The notes: generated from the letters alone by a model not told the origin. Numbered from the stretch's first letter, positions 1 through 7,312 are shown. The stretch: 15,923 bases of DNA from Eubacterium sp. (GCA_003486385.1 DNFT01000119.1:9475-25397), one strand, 5' to 3'. A program made the numbers and translations.

Positions 1-25
1 GTTCTTAGAACATCTTGCTTCGTAC

Positions 26-72
26 AAAAAAGCGCCCCGCTCCGATACAATAAATGTACCAGAACAGAGCGC
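26..72 (-). terminator. Intrinsic terminator after the VanRS-like operon
   Basis: Positions 32-49 and 55-72 form an 18-bp stem in which every pair is Watson-Crick or G-U when read as minus-strand RNA, with a 5-nt loop. Six T residues follow on the minus strand (26-31). There is no T run on the plus-strand side, so it acts on the minus strand only. It lies about 60 bases past the sensor kinase stop codon and closes the two-gene operon, so no further gene is cotranscribed efficiently. Confidence 0.85.
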
Positions 73-132
73 CCCATATATTCGGCAATGCTATTAAATT
101 TCTTATGATTTTCCCATGAAATTCTTACGATT

Positions 133-1275
133 TTATGACGGAAGCGTCAGAGTGAACACTATCTTTTCGTCCGCACTCGCCGCCTCTATGGTTCCGCCGT
201 GAAGCTCAACAATCTCTTTGGCAATCGCAAGCCCCAGTCCTGAGCCTCCCGTGGAGGTGGAACGCGACGAATCCACCCTGTAAAACTGCTCAAAAATCCT
301 CGCAAGCTTCTCTGGAAGTATCGTCTTTCCAACATTGCTCACTACAATCCGCACATTGTCATTGTCCCTCTTCATCGAAAGAATTATCTTCGTGCCATTG
401 TAACTATAGTTTATGGCATTTCTTAGCAGATTGTCGAACACTCTCTCAAGCTTATCCCTGTCGCACATGATATTTACATTGCTTTCCAGCTCCGTGACAA
501 TCTCTAACTCCTTATCCGCAAGCAGCGGTCTGAACTCAAATGCTATCTGCTCAAGCATCATCGACAGGTTCGTGTTCTCCATGTCAAGTGTGAGCGTTGT
601 AAGGTTGAACCTTGTTATGTCAAAGAAATCGTTGATAAGCTCCTCTAGCCTCTCAGCCTTTTCAAGCGCAATCCCGGTATACCGCGCCCGCGTGGCGGCG
701 GATATGTCCGGTTCATCAACCAGAAGGTTCAGATATCCTATGACGCTTGTGAGTGGTGTCTTTAGGTCATGCGCCAGATACACAATGAGGTCATTTTTCC
801 TCTGCTCTGCGGCTCTGGCAATCAGTTCATTTTTTACCGACTGCTCGCGAAGCATATTCAACTCGTCCTCAACATTTCTCATCGCCTTTGGAAGCACAAT
901 CACCTCGTCCTTGTTCTCAAGCATCTGCCCGGTGGCGTCTATTATGTCATCTAAATACTTTAACGGCTTGCTCATAAAATAGTACGTCAGCATGACTATT
1001 CCGGCTGCATAGAATCCAACCACGGACGCCATGAAATATTCCTGCACAAATATACCGATATAGTACAGCGGAGTAGTCCGCCACGATATTTTTATTGCAA
1101 GCTGTATCCCGGCAAGACCAAGCACAACATATAAAACCGTATATATAATAAGTGCCAGAAAATACTGCCATACCAGTGTGCGCGAAACACGGCTTCTTAT
1201 GGCACGCCTTTTCTTATTGTTATTATCAGCGTTATTTTTATTGTAATTGTTATTGCTATTCAATCTTGTATCCAA
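133..1275 (-). CDS. VanS-like sensor histidine kinase
   Basis: Membrane histidine kinase of 380 residues, predicted to autophosphorylate and pass phosphate to the adjacent VanR-like regulator. Two membrane segments (about 35-58 and 83-101) flank a short outside loop. A linker leads to the dimerisation/phosphoacceptor motif YLAHDLKTPLTS with His169, an N box with Asn282 and Asn286, and a GGSGLGLAIAKEIVELHGG ATP-lid region (343-361). The motif AEQRKNDLIVYLAHDLKTPL and the run to about residue 230 resemble VanS closely. The G1 box reads SNVGKTI without the usual DxG aspartate, as I recall for VanS proteins. The start is a TTG inside the regulator gene, which it overlaps by 20 bases; no clear ribosome site is seen, so translation is probably coupled. 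TTG at 1263 is an alternative. Residues 6-20 are mostly asparagine. The signal sensed is unknown; no van enzyme genes lie nearby, so the gene symbol is left empty. Confidence 0.9.
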   Translation of the reverse strand: MDTRLNSNNNYNKNNADNNNKKRRAIRSRVSRTLVWQYFLALIIYTVLYVVLGLAGIQLAIKISWRTTPLYYIGIFVQEYFMASVVGFYAAGIVMLTYYFMSKPLKYLDDIIDATGQMLENKDEVIVLPKAMRNVEDELNMLREQSVKNELIARAAEQRKNDLIVYLAHDLKTPLTSVIGYLNLLVDEPDISAATRARYTGIALEKAERLEELINDFFDITRFNLTTLTLDMENTNLSMMLEQIAFEFRPLLADKELEIVTELESNVNIMCDRDKLERVFDNLLRNAINYSYNGTKIILSMKRDNDNVRIVVSNVGKTILPEKLARIFEQFYRVDSSRSTSTGGSGLGLAIAKEIVELHGGTIEAASADEKIVFTLTLPS

Positions 1276-1972
1276 CCCCCCAGACCGTCTTTACGAACCT
1301 TGGCTTTCTTGCCGGCTCATTGAGCTTCTCGCGAAGTCTGGCTATATGCGCCATGACCGTGTTGTTGTTGTCCAGATACTTCTCACCCCACACTGCCTCG
1401 AACAGCTCCTCCGATGACACAACCTTTCCGCGGCGTTCACACAGATACCACAAAATTGAGAACTCTATAGGTGTTAACGATAACTCCTTTCCGTTCAAGG
1501 TGCACAGATGGCTCTCCTTTTCTATATGCAGGCTGCATATATCGTACTCCTCTGTCTGCTTGTTCTCAACCACTCCTGTACTGTTGTTGTACCTTGTGTA
1601 CCTCCTTAGCTGCGTCTTGACTCTCGCAACAAGCTCCAATGGGTTAAACGGCTTAGTTATGTAATCATCAGCGCCCAGTGTAAGCCCTGTTATCTTGTCC
1701 ATATCTTCAACCTTCGCCGTAAGCATAATTATGGGATAAAAATGCTCCTCCCTTATATGTCTGCAAAGCGTGAAACCGTCCATATCAGGCATCATCACAT
1801 CAAGTATGGCAAGTGAAAGCTCCTCATGCCGCACGCATTCAAGAGCCTCCGTTGCACTGTAGAACTTAAACACGTCATAACCCTCATTCTTTAAATAGAC
1901 CTCCACAAGATCCGCTATCGCCGCCTCATCATCGACAATCATTATCTTTTCCTGCAAATCGTGTTCCCTCAT
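1256..1972 (-). CDS. VanR-like response regulator (OmpR family)
   Basis: DNA-binding response regulator: an N-terminal receiver domain and a C-terminal winged helix. The receiver shows the acidic pocket IVDDE, the phosphoacceptor in LAILDVMMPD, the conserved Thr in IIMLTAK and Lys in ITKPFNPLELVARVK. The winged helix ends in the typical TVWGVGYKIE. Similarity to VanR is high along the whole length. The start is uncertain: GTG at 1981 and ATG at 1972 have no good ribosome site, whereas TTG at 1957 follows AGGGA by 7 bases. With TTG the phosphoacceptor becomes Asp53, the same number as in VanR, and the N terminus aligns with VanR. ATG is used here as a compromise. It is first in a two-gene operon with the kinase and overlaps it by 20 bases. 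It probably controls cell-envelope genes elsewhere; its targets cannot be seen in this window. Confidence 0.92.
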   Translation of the reverse strand: MREHDLQEKIMIVDDEAAIADLVEVYLKNEGYDVFKFYSATEALECVRHEELSLAILDVMMPDMDGFTLCRHIREEHFYPIIMLTAKVEDMDKITGLTLGADDYITKPFNPLELVARVKTQLRRYTRYNNSTGVVENKQTEEYDICSLHIEKESHLCTLNGKELSLTPIEFSILWYLCERRGKVVSSEELFEAVWGEKYLDNNNTVMAHIARLREKLNEPARKPRFVKTVWGVGYKIE

Positions 1973-2081
1973 TTCTTTCACGTATTATATGTCTATTGCA
2001 AAGCATATACTTCAGCCGAACAATTACTTCATTCTGCTGTTTTGCTGCCGACTATAGGTATACTTTTGTTTTTCACTTTCT

Positions 2082-2110
2082 ATGTTAATTTTTACAACTG
2101 ACAATGTCAA
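2082..2110 (-). promoter_or_regulatory. Sigma-A-type promoter of the VanRS-like operon
   Basis: On the minus strand a perfect -35 box TTGACA (2110-2105) is separated by exactly 17 bases from TAACAT (2087-2082). Transcription would start near 2075, leaving about 100 untranslated bases before the regulator. It sits just downstream of the thiamine operon terminator, so the two units are separable. Confidence 0.7.
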
Positions 2111-2147
2111 TCCTTTTATATAACCAACTTATATCTCTGTCAAATCT

Positions 2148-2230
2148 AAAAAAGGATACTTGAAAATTACACTCATCAATGCTTATTCTTTCCGGCATTG
2201 GATATATGTGTAAGATTCAGGTATCCCTTT
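2148..2230 (-). terminator. Composite hairpin terminator of the thiamine operon
   Basis: On the minus strand the arm at 2230-2216 pairs with 2164-2151 (13 pairs, one bulge, one mismatch). Inside it, TTACAC pairs with GTGTAA and CAATGC pairs with GCATTG. The structure ends in six T residues (2153-2148, the first of them also in the stem). It lies about 130 bases beyond the thiC stop. With the vanR promoter and a short repeat at 2310-2338, it accounts for most of the 390-base gap between thiC and the VanR-like gene. Confidence 0.7.
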
Positions 2231-2309
2231 ATCATCAATTTCTTATCATATTCATTTGTAAGTTTGTAATCAAGAACCACCACAATGGCTCCACCTGATT
2301 GTCAATGAT

Positions 2310-2338
2310 ATTCGCAATCCGCTTTGCTGCCTGCCCAT
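2310..2338. repeat. Short dispersed repeat, copy A
   Basis: Sixteen bases, ATTCGCAATCCGCTTT (2310-2325), are identical to 15858-15873. The next 13 bases (2326-2338) match 15875-15887 at 11 of 13 positions, with a one-base gap between blocks. Both copies then run on to a TTCGCAT. This copy is in the 3' region of the thiamine operon and lacks the left arm that makes copy B a hairpin. Function is unknown. Confidence 0.6.
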
Positions 2339-2363
2339 ATAAAATCGATGCTTCGCATTTATT

Positions 2364-3668
2364 TTATAAAATATCGATATACTCCCCATTTAATGCCTTG
2401 TTCATGCTTCTGACTGCACAGAATTTTCCGCACATTGAGCAGCTATCCTCCTGCTCAGGTGCACGGCTGTCGCGGATAGCCATTGCCGTCTGAGGGTCTA
2501 TTGAACATTCCCACTGCTTCTCCCAATCAAATGTACGTCTTGCATCCCCCATCGCATCATCTAAATCCCTCGCATGAGGTATCTTTTTTGCAATATCTGC
2601 CGCATGTGCAGCAATGCGTGAAGCGATAATTCCCTGCTTCACATCATCGACATTAGGTAACGCGAGATGTTCAGCAGGTGTAACATAACAGAGAAATGCA
2701 GCTCCTGAGGCGGCAGCGATAGCACCTCCTATTGCAGATGTTATATGGTCATAACCCGGAGCTATATCTGTCACAATAGGCCCTAACACATAGAAAGGTG
2801 CACCCATGCATATAGTCTGCTGAATCTTCATGTTTGCCTCAATCTGATCCATAGGCATATGACCCGGCCCTTCAACCATAACCTGAACATCCTTCGCCCA
2901 TGCACGCTTTGTAAGCTCGCCAAGACGGACTAATTCCTCTATCTGGCATACATCACTTCCATCTGCAAGGCATCCCGGTCTGCATGCATCTCCAAGGGAG
3001 ATTGTAACATCATATTCACGGCAGATATCAAGAATATCGTCAAAATATTCATAAAACGGATTTTCCTCACCGGTCATGCTCATCCACGCAAATACCAGTG
3101 AGCCTCCTCTTGAAACAATATTCATCTTTCTCTTGTGCTTCTTAATCTGCTCTATAGTCTTTCTGGTAATTCCGCAATGAAGTGTAACAAAATCAACCCC
3201 ATCCTGTGCATGCAGCCTTACAACATCTATGAAATCCTTCGCTGTAAGTGTCGCCAGATCCCTCTGATAGTGAATAACACTGTCATATACCGGAACCGTT
3301 CCTATCATCGCTGTGCACTCAGATGTAAGCTTGCGGCGGAACGGCTGCGTATTTCCATGAGAGGATAAATCCATTATTGCCTCTGCCCCCATGTCAACCG
3401 CTGCCTGTACCTTCTTCATCTCAACATCATAATCCTTGCAGTCGCGTGATACTCCAAGATTCACATTTATCTTGGTTCTGAGCATTGAACCGACACCATT
3501 AGGGTCTATGCAGGTATGTAATCTATTTGCACATATTGAGACCTGTCCCTTGGCAACCCACTCTCTTATCTCCTCCTCTGTACGATACTCCTTCTTTGCC
3601 ACAATCTTCATCTCCGGAGTTATAATTCCCTTTCTTGCTGCCTCCATCTGTGTTGCGTATTCTCTCAT
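2364..3668 (-). CDS. thiC: Phosphomethylpyrimidine synthase ThiC
   Basis: Radical-SAM-type enzyme that rearranges aminoimidazole ribotide into HMP phosphate, the pyrimidine half of thiamine. It has 434 residues, the short form lacking the N-terminal extension of the roughly 600-residue enterobacterial enzyme. Diagnostic stretches include ANRLHTCIDPNGVG (47-60), ISLGDACRPGC, VEGPGHMPMDQIEANM and YVLGPIVTDIAPGYDHI. The C-terminal iron-sulfur motif has Cys410, Cys413 and Cys417, spaced CX2CX3C rather than the CX2CX4C of the long enzymes; I believe short clostridial/archaeal forms share this. The ATG start at 3668 is preceded by AGGAGAAAA. It is the last gene of the thi operon, about 100 bases after thiD, and is under the upstream TPP riboswitch. 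It needs a 4Fe-4S cluster and SAM. Confidence 0.97.
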   Translation of the reverse strand: MREYATQMEAARKGIITPEMKIVAKKEYRTEEEIREWVAKGQVSICANRLHTCIDPNGVGSMLRTKINVNLGVSRDCKDYDVEMKKVQAAVDMGAEAIMDLSSHGNTQPFRRKLTSECTAMIGTVPVYDSVIHYQRDLATLTAKDFIDVVRLHAQDGVDFVTLHCGITRKTIEQIKKHKRKMNIVSRGGSLVFAWMSMTGEENPFYEYFDDILDICREYDVTISLGDACRPGCLADGSDVCQIEELVRLGELTKRAWAKDVQVMVEGPGHMPMDQIEANMKIQQTICMGAPFYVLGPIVTDIAPGYDHITSAIGGAIAAASGAAFLCYVTPAEHLALPNVDDVKQGIIASRIAAHAADIAKKIPHARDLDDAMGDARRTFDWEKQWECSIDPQTAMAIRDSRAPEQEDSCSMCGKFCAVRSMNKALNGEYIDIL

Positions 3669-3770
3669 TTTAACTTTTCTCCTATTTCTATAATTATGAT
3701 TTGCAATTGCAATTTTCTGCCTTTATGCCTATTATAAAGTTCTCCGGGCAGGGACTTGAATGACCCCTCC

Positions 3771-4586
3771 CTAATACCACAAAGAACCGGTCCCAATGAC
3801 ACAGCCATGGTCAAGCGGTCCTGAGCCATGTCCAAGATCGAGCATTGATGCAAGCGCATGTGAAATATATTCCTTAGCCCTTGCCACTGAATCAGTGAGA
3901 CTATAGCCTTTGGCAAGATTTGAGGCGATGGCACTTGAAAGTGTGCAGCCTGTTCCGTGAGTGTTAGGATTGTCGATTCGTTGACCCTCAAACCATGTGA
4001 TTTTATCATCCTCAAACAGTAAGTCATTTGCATCGCTCACGCTGTGTCCTCCTTTCAGGAGAACTGCACAGCCATAGCTGTCATATATTTTTCGTGCTGC
4101 ATTTATCATGCCCATATTATCTGCTATTGGCATACCTGATAAAACCTGTGCCTCCGGAATATTAGGTGTGATGACTGCAGCAAGCGGAAAAAGCTCCTGT
4201 ATCATTGTTCCTACTGCCTCACTCTTCATAAGCGATGAACCACTTGTCGCTACCATCACAGGGTCAAGCACAATATTCCGCGCCTTGTAATGCCTTAGTC
4301 TGTCCGCAATCACAGTAATCAAGTCTTCCGATGAAACCATTCCTATCTTAACCGCATCCGGAAAAATGTCTTCAAATACCGCGTCAAGCTGTTCCTTTAA
4401 AAAATCCGGTGTAGATTCCTGAATTGCCCGTACACCCATGGTATTCTGTGCTGTCATTGCAGTGATTGCACTCATGGCATACACACCATTGGCAAGCATT
4501 GTCTTTATATCTGCCTGAATACCTGCACCACCACTTGAATCACTCCCGGCAATCGTGAGTGCAGTTTTCAGCTTCTTTATCTCCAT
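3771..4586 (-). CDS. thiD: HMP/HMP-phosphate kinase ThiD
   Basis: Cytoplasmic ribokinase-fold kinase that phosphorylates hydroxymethylpyrimidine and its monophosphate to HMP diphosphate, the pyrimidine substrate of ThiE. It has 271 residues, the usual length. The N-terminal LTIAGSDSSGGAGIQADIKT (10-29), the central DPVMVATSG and the C-terminal anion-hole motif THGTGCTLSSAIA with Cys214 are all present, as is a stretch, LKGGH, near 177-181. The ribosome site AAGGAGG lies in the last codons of thiE and the two genes are only 5 bases apart, so translation is probably coupled. Being next to thiC fits one pathway: ThiC makes HMP-P and ThiD converts it to HMP-PP. Other reading frames over this gene are shadows. 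Confidence 0.97.
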   Translation of the reverse strand: MEIKKLKTALTIAGSDSSGGAGIQADIKTMLANGVYAMSAITAMTAQNTMGVRAIQESTPDFLKEQLDAVFEDIFPDAVKIGMVSSEDLITVIADRLRHYKARNIVLDPVMVATSGSSLMKSEAVGTMIQELFPLAAVITPNIPEAQVLSGMPIADNMGMINAARKIYDSYGCAVLLKGGHSVSDANDLLFEDDKITWFEGQRIDNPNTHGTGCTLSSAIASNLAKGYSLTDSVARAKEYISHALASMLDLGHGSGPLDHGCVIGTGSLWY

Positions 4587-4591
4587 TTTTC

Positions 4592-5251
4592 CTATACCTC
4601 CTTAAAGTTACCTAAGCCAAGTTCCACTGCTCTGCATTTAAGTTCTTCCACTGCAAGCTTAGGGTTTCCTGCTTTCATAATCGCGGACACTGCACATATA
4701 CCTGCTATCGGAATCCCCTGCAAAATATCAATATTATTCTTATTAAGTCCGCCAATCGCATTCACCTTAATCGGAACTGCTGCACATATATCTCTAAGGG
4801 TATCTGTGGATGTAAGCACGGTCTTGACCTTCGTTGTTGTCGGATATATCGCACCTACTCCAAGATAGTCTGCTCCCTGATCATATGCCTCTACAGCCTG
4901 CGGCACAGTTTTCGCTGTCGCTCCTATGATAATACTGTCTCCAAGTATTTTTCTCGCAATATATACCGGCATGTCACTCTGTCCAAGATGTACCCCTTCA
5001 GCATCAACTGCCATCGCTACATCTATTCTATCATCAATTATAAGTGGCACATTATATTTTTTTGCAATAATATGTACCTTATCAGCCAGTAGAATATATT
5101 CCCTGGTTGTCCTGTTCTTCTCCCTGAGCTGCATTATATTCACTCCGCCCTGAAGTGCCGACTCGACCCTCCACATGAATTCATCTTCAGCAAAGCCTGT
5201 ACTATCCGTTATAAAATAAATCTTAGTATCAAAATCTTTTCCACTGCCCAT
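4592..5251 (-). CDS. thiE: Thiamine phosphate synthase ThiE
   Basis: TIM-barrel enzyme that condenses HMP diphosphate with thiazole phosphate to give thiamine phosphate and pyrophosphate. With the chosen start it has 219 residues. Typical motifs in order: IYFITDS (11-17), MQLREK (40-45) for pyrophosphate binding, LIIDDR (70-75), GVHLGQSDMP (86-95), GATAKT, GVGAIYPTTTK (131-141) and NAIGGLN. An upstream in-frame TTG (5257) is only 2 bases from the AAAGGG ribosome site, while ATG at 5251 is 8 bases away, so ATG is preferred. It is third in the operon, between thiM, which supplies thiazole phosphate, and thiD, which supplies HMP-PP. Confidence 0.97.
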   Translation of the reverse strand: MGSGKDFDTKIYFITDSTGFAEDEFMWRVESALQGGVNIMQLREKNRTTREYILLADKVHIIAKKYNVPLIIDDRIDVAMAVDAEGVHLGQSDMPVYIARKILGDSIIIGATAKTVPQAVEAYDQGADYLGVGAIYPTTTKVKTVLTSTDTLRDICAAVPIKVNAIGGLNKNNIDILQGIPIAGICAVSAIMKAGNPKLAVEELKCRAVELGLGNFKEV

Positions 5252-5312
5252 AATCAAAGCCCTTTCTTAATGATTGACAAAATAATCTTTTCCTCAGCTA
5301 CCGGCATTCCTG

Positions 5313-6119
5313 CTAATTCACTTCGATATATTCATCCACCTGTCCATGCGTAAGCGTTGTAAGATAATCCATAAGCCGCACCATAAATGTTCCGTTCCCT
5401 TCATCTGTCTGTGCAAGCTGCCCGCATATTCCAAGCACCACACATGCAGTCATGGCCGCCTCAAGTCCGCCTGACTGCAATATACCGGTCTGCGATAGGT
5501 ATGCTGCGCACAATGATCCAAGCATACAACCTGTTCCAGTTACACTTGCCAACTGCCTTGTTCCATTTTTTATATGTATAAGTTGCTTTCCATCTGTAAC
5601 AATATCCGTTTTCCCACTTGCAAGGATTGTTGTGTTGTATTTTTCCGCCAACGTCATCGCTGCTCTATCTATACTGCCAATATCAATCTTTTCATCCGCA
5701 TCGACTCCTGCACTGCTATACATATCACAATACAGTGCGTTTATCTCCGAATAGTTTCCCTTTATTACTTCCGGAATACCTATATTTAAAAGCTCATTTG
5801 TATAATTTCTTCGAAGATTAGAACACGCAACCCCCACCGCATCTAACACAACAGGAATATTCTTTTCCTTTGCGGCAGCAAGTGAAAGCTTCATAGCTTC
5901 CATGCGCACATCGGTTATATTCCCAAGATTCAACAAAACCGCCTGTGCCGTAGAAGTTATCTGCCTGACCTCTTTAGGATGTTCTGCCATTATAGGACGA
6001 GCTCCTATCGCCAGCAGTGCGTTGGCGCACTGGTTTATGGATATCGGATTTGTTATACAATGTATGAGCGGCATGTTGTCTTTAACTTTATTTCTTATAC
6101 ATTTTATCTGATTCTTCAA
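5313..6119 (-). CDS. thiM: Hydroxyethylthiazole kinase ThiM
   Basis: Salvage kinase that phosphorylates 4-methyl-5-(2-hydroxyethyl)thiazole with ATP, supplying the thiazole half to ThiE. It has 268 residues, normal length. The N terminus carries PLIHCITNPISINQCANALLA with the thiazole-binding region. Further on are LLNLGNI, VVLDAVGVACS and the ATP/anion-hole motif SVTGTGCMLGSL with Cys198, the same number as the conserved cysteine of the Bacillus subtilis enzyme. The start is TTG at 6119: the ribosome site AAAGGGA lies 9 bases upstream, and the nearby ATG (6124) runs into a stop after two codons. The gene follows the thiW-like transporter, so uptake and trapping of thiazole are encoded side by side. 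Confidence 0.96.
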   Translation of the reverse strand: MKNQIKCIRNKVKDNMPLIHCITNPISINQCANALLAIGARPIMAEHPKEVRQITSTAQAVLLNLGNITDVRMEAMKLSLAAAKEKNIPVVLDAVGVACSNLRRNYTNELLNIGIPEVIKGNYSEINALYCDMYSSAGVDADEKIDIGSIDRAAMTLAEKYNTTILASGKTDIVTDGKQLIHIKNGTRQLASVTGTGCMLGSLCAAYLSQTGILQSGGLEAAMTACVVLGICGQLAQTDEGNGTFMVRLMDYLTTLTHGQVDEYIEVN

Positions 6120-6191
6120 AGCATACGCTCCCTTTCATTTCTTCCAATTTAGATATTTGTGGGATACAGATTCATAAACCTTTCAAGCTAC

Positions 6192-6932
6192 TTACACTGC
6201 ACCAGTCACCTGTGCATCCTTTTCCTTTACCTGTCCAATCTTCTTCACAACCAGATAAATTACCGCTGCAAGCATGAAGCCGACTACTGATACATACGGA
6301 AGATATCCCCACACAACTCCTGTAAGATCTAATGCCTTCTCCACAAAAGCAATCACAACGAATGCAACGGCTCCAAAAGCAGCTATTGTAAATGCATTGG
6401 ATATAATTCCGCTCTTATAGCTGTAGCTCTTCGAGGCAAGCATATTCTGAATGTTGGTGAGCATTCCATTATCCGCAAGCTTACGAAGAAACGCATACGC
6501 AATACTTCCTCCGATCAATGTCCCGCATATAAATGAAGGCACATAGAATAACCAGGAAAGTCCTTCTCTTCCCCAGATAAACGTCATGACAGGATATGAG
6601 ACAATCGCACCGATAATGCCTGTTCCAATAACCTCACCAAGAACGGCGCAGATCAGCTTTCCCTTTGATATTCTGTAAAAAACTCCCGACAAAAATGCCC
6701 CGAATACTGCTCCTGTAAGTGCTAACGGCGGAATACCCATTGTTATCATTCTGATAATTCCTATCAGTGTTGCACAAAGAAGTGAATACCATGGTCCTAA
6801 AAATACAGAACACACAATATTGATAAAATGCGCCATTGGACACATTCCCTCAACCCTCAGAATCGGTGAGATAACAACTCCCAGTGCTACAAGCATTGAC
6901 AATACCACCATTTTTAAAAGACCCTTTTTCAT
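6192..6932 (-). CDS. thiW: ThiW-like ECF transporter S component, with C-terminal extension
   Basis: Membrane substrate-binding (S) subunit of an energy-coupling-factor importer, predicted for the thiazole precursor of thiamine. The N-terminal part carries ThiW hallmarks: VALGVVISPILRVEG, PMAHFINIVCSVFLGPWYS (32-50), a segment around LIGIIRMIT, and GAVFGAFLSGVFYR. The ATG at 6932 is best spaced (9 bases) from AGGAG; ATG at 6938 is too close, and an ORF start further upstream falls in the leader. The protein is 246 residues, whereas ThiW is usually about 170. Residues after about 165 add two more membrane segments (about 176-197 and 208-230) of unknown role. No ECF ATPase or T component is encoded here, so it would have to share one from elsewhere in the genome. 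It is the first gene under the TPP riboswitch, just before thiM. Confidence 0.88.
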   Translation of the reverse strand: MKKGLLKMVVLSMLVALGVVISPILRVEGMCPMAHFINIVCSVFLGPWYSLLCATLIGIIRMITMGIPPLALTGAVFGAFLSGVFYRISKGKLICAVLGEVIGTGIIGAIVSYPVMTFIWGREGLSWLFYVPSFICGTLIGGSIAYAFLRKLADNGMLTNIQNMLASKSYSYKSGIISNAFTIAAFGAVAFVVIAFVEKALDLTGVVWGYLPYVSVVGFMLAAVIYLVVKKIGQVKEKDAQVTGAV

Positions 6933-6960
6933 TTTCATTTTCTCCTTTGAAAATATTAAT

Positions 6961-7004
6961 ATAAAATAAAAAATAGCGGAAGCTCCTAATCCGGTCGCTC
7001 CCGC
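6961..7004 (-). terminator. Riboswitch expression-platform terminator
   Basis: In the thi leader, minus-strand GCGGGAGC (7004-6997) pairs with GCTTCCGC (6983-6976), 8 pairs with one G-U and a 13-nt loop. The T-rich tail TATTTTTTATTTTAT follows. It sits 25 bases past the TPP aptamer and 29 bases before the thiW start codon, the position expected for TPP-induced premature termination. The competing antiterminator pairing could not be settled by eye. Confidence 0.82.
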
Positions 7005-7028
7005 CAAAAATATACATAAAAACATAAT

Positions 7029-7120
7029 ACAAGCATATCCCTACGTTGGCATTACCCAAATCAGGTTACCGGTCGAAGGTCATACCTTCCTCTCAGCCTG
7101 TCACACAAGCTCCCGTTTGT
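7029..7120 (-). ncRNA. TPP riboswitch (THI element) aptamer
   Basis: The minus-strand RNA carries the conserved THI-box blocks: CTGAGAGG (CTGAGA at 7096-7091), ACCTGAT (7066-7060), TAATGCC, and GCCAACGTAGGGA (7050-7038). A 7-bp stem forms between AGCTTGT and ACAGGCT, and an additional small hairpin, GAAGGT-ATG-ACCTTC, follows the CTGAGA block. A partial closing stem pairs 7120-7115 with 7034-7029. Binding of thiamine pyrophosphate should favour the downstream terminator and shut off thiW-thiM-thiE-thiD-thiC. Confidence 0.97.
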
Positions 7121-7133
7121 CTATTTTTTAACT

Positions 7134-7162
7134 ATCATATATAAATAATTGGAAAAAATCAA
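7134..7162 (-). promoter_or_regulatory. Sigma-A-type promoter of the thi operon
   Basis: Minus strand: TTGATT (7162-7157), a 17-base spacer, then TATGAT (7139-7134). Transcription would begin near 7127, a few bases before the riboswitch aptamer, so the leader is almost entirely riboswitch plus terminator. Confidence 0.72.
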
Positions 7163-7312
7163 GCATTTATATCAAGGATATTTTATTTTAGTACTTATTT
7201 CTCATTGAAAACAATCTTCCATCAAATCCCGGAATGCTGACCCCTGAACACTCACATGCTTAACTCATCTGCATATACTGATACAAATTATGTTTTCATA
7301 ACAGAGGTTTTC

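Noticed and set aside
1152..1664. 170-codon plus-strand open frame across the VanRS genes
   Set aside because: Antisense to two well-supported genes; composition is typical of a shadow frame.
133..1981. Calling the locus a vancomycin resistance cluster
   Set aside because: Only regulators are present; no VanH, ligase, VanX, VanY or VanT-type gene can be seen, and a terminator closes the operon.
3701..3712. Perfect palindrome TTGCAATTGCAA between thiD and thiC
   Set aside because: AT-rich 12-mer in an AT-rich spacer with no promoter beside it; too little to call an operator.
3665..4033. 122-codon minus-strand frame overlapping the end of thiD
   Set aside because: Out of frame with thiD, no recognisable domain; the last part is the thiD-thiC spacer.
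5254..5307. 17-codon frame MPVAEEKIILSIIKKGL between thiM and thiE
   Set aside because: Its AGGA directly abuts the ATG and it is very short; most likely chance, though coupling to thiE cannot be excluded.
6933..7059. Upstream starts for the thiW gene and another frame in its leader
   Set aside because: These positions are the riboswitch terminator and aptamer; the well-spaced ribosome site supports ATG 6932.
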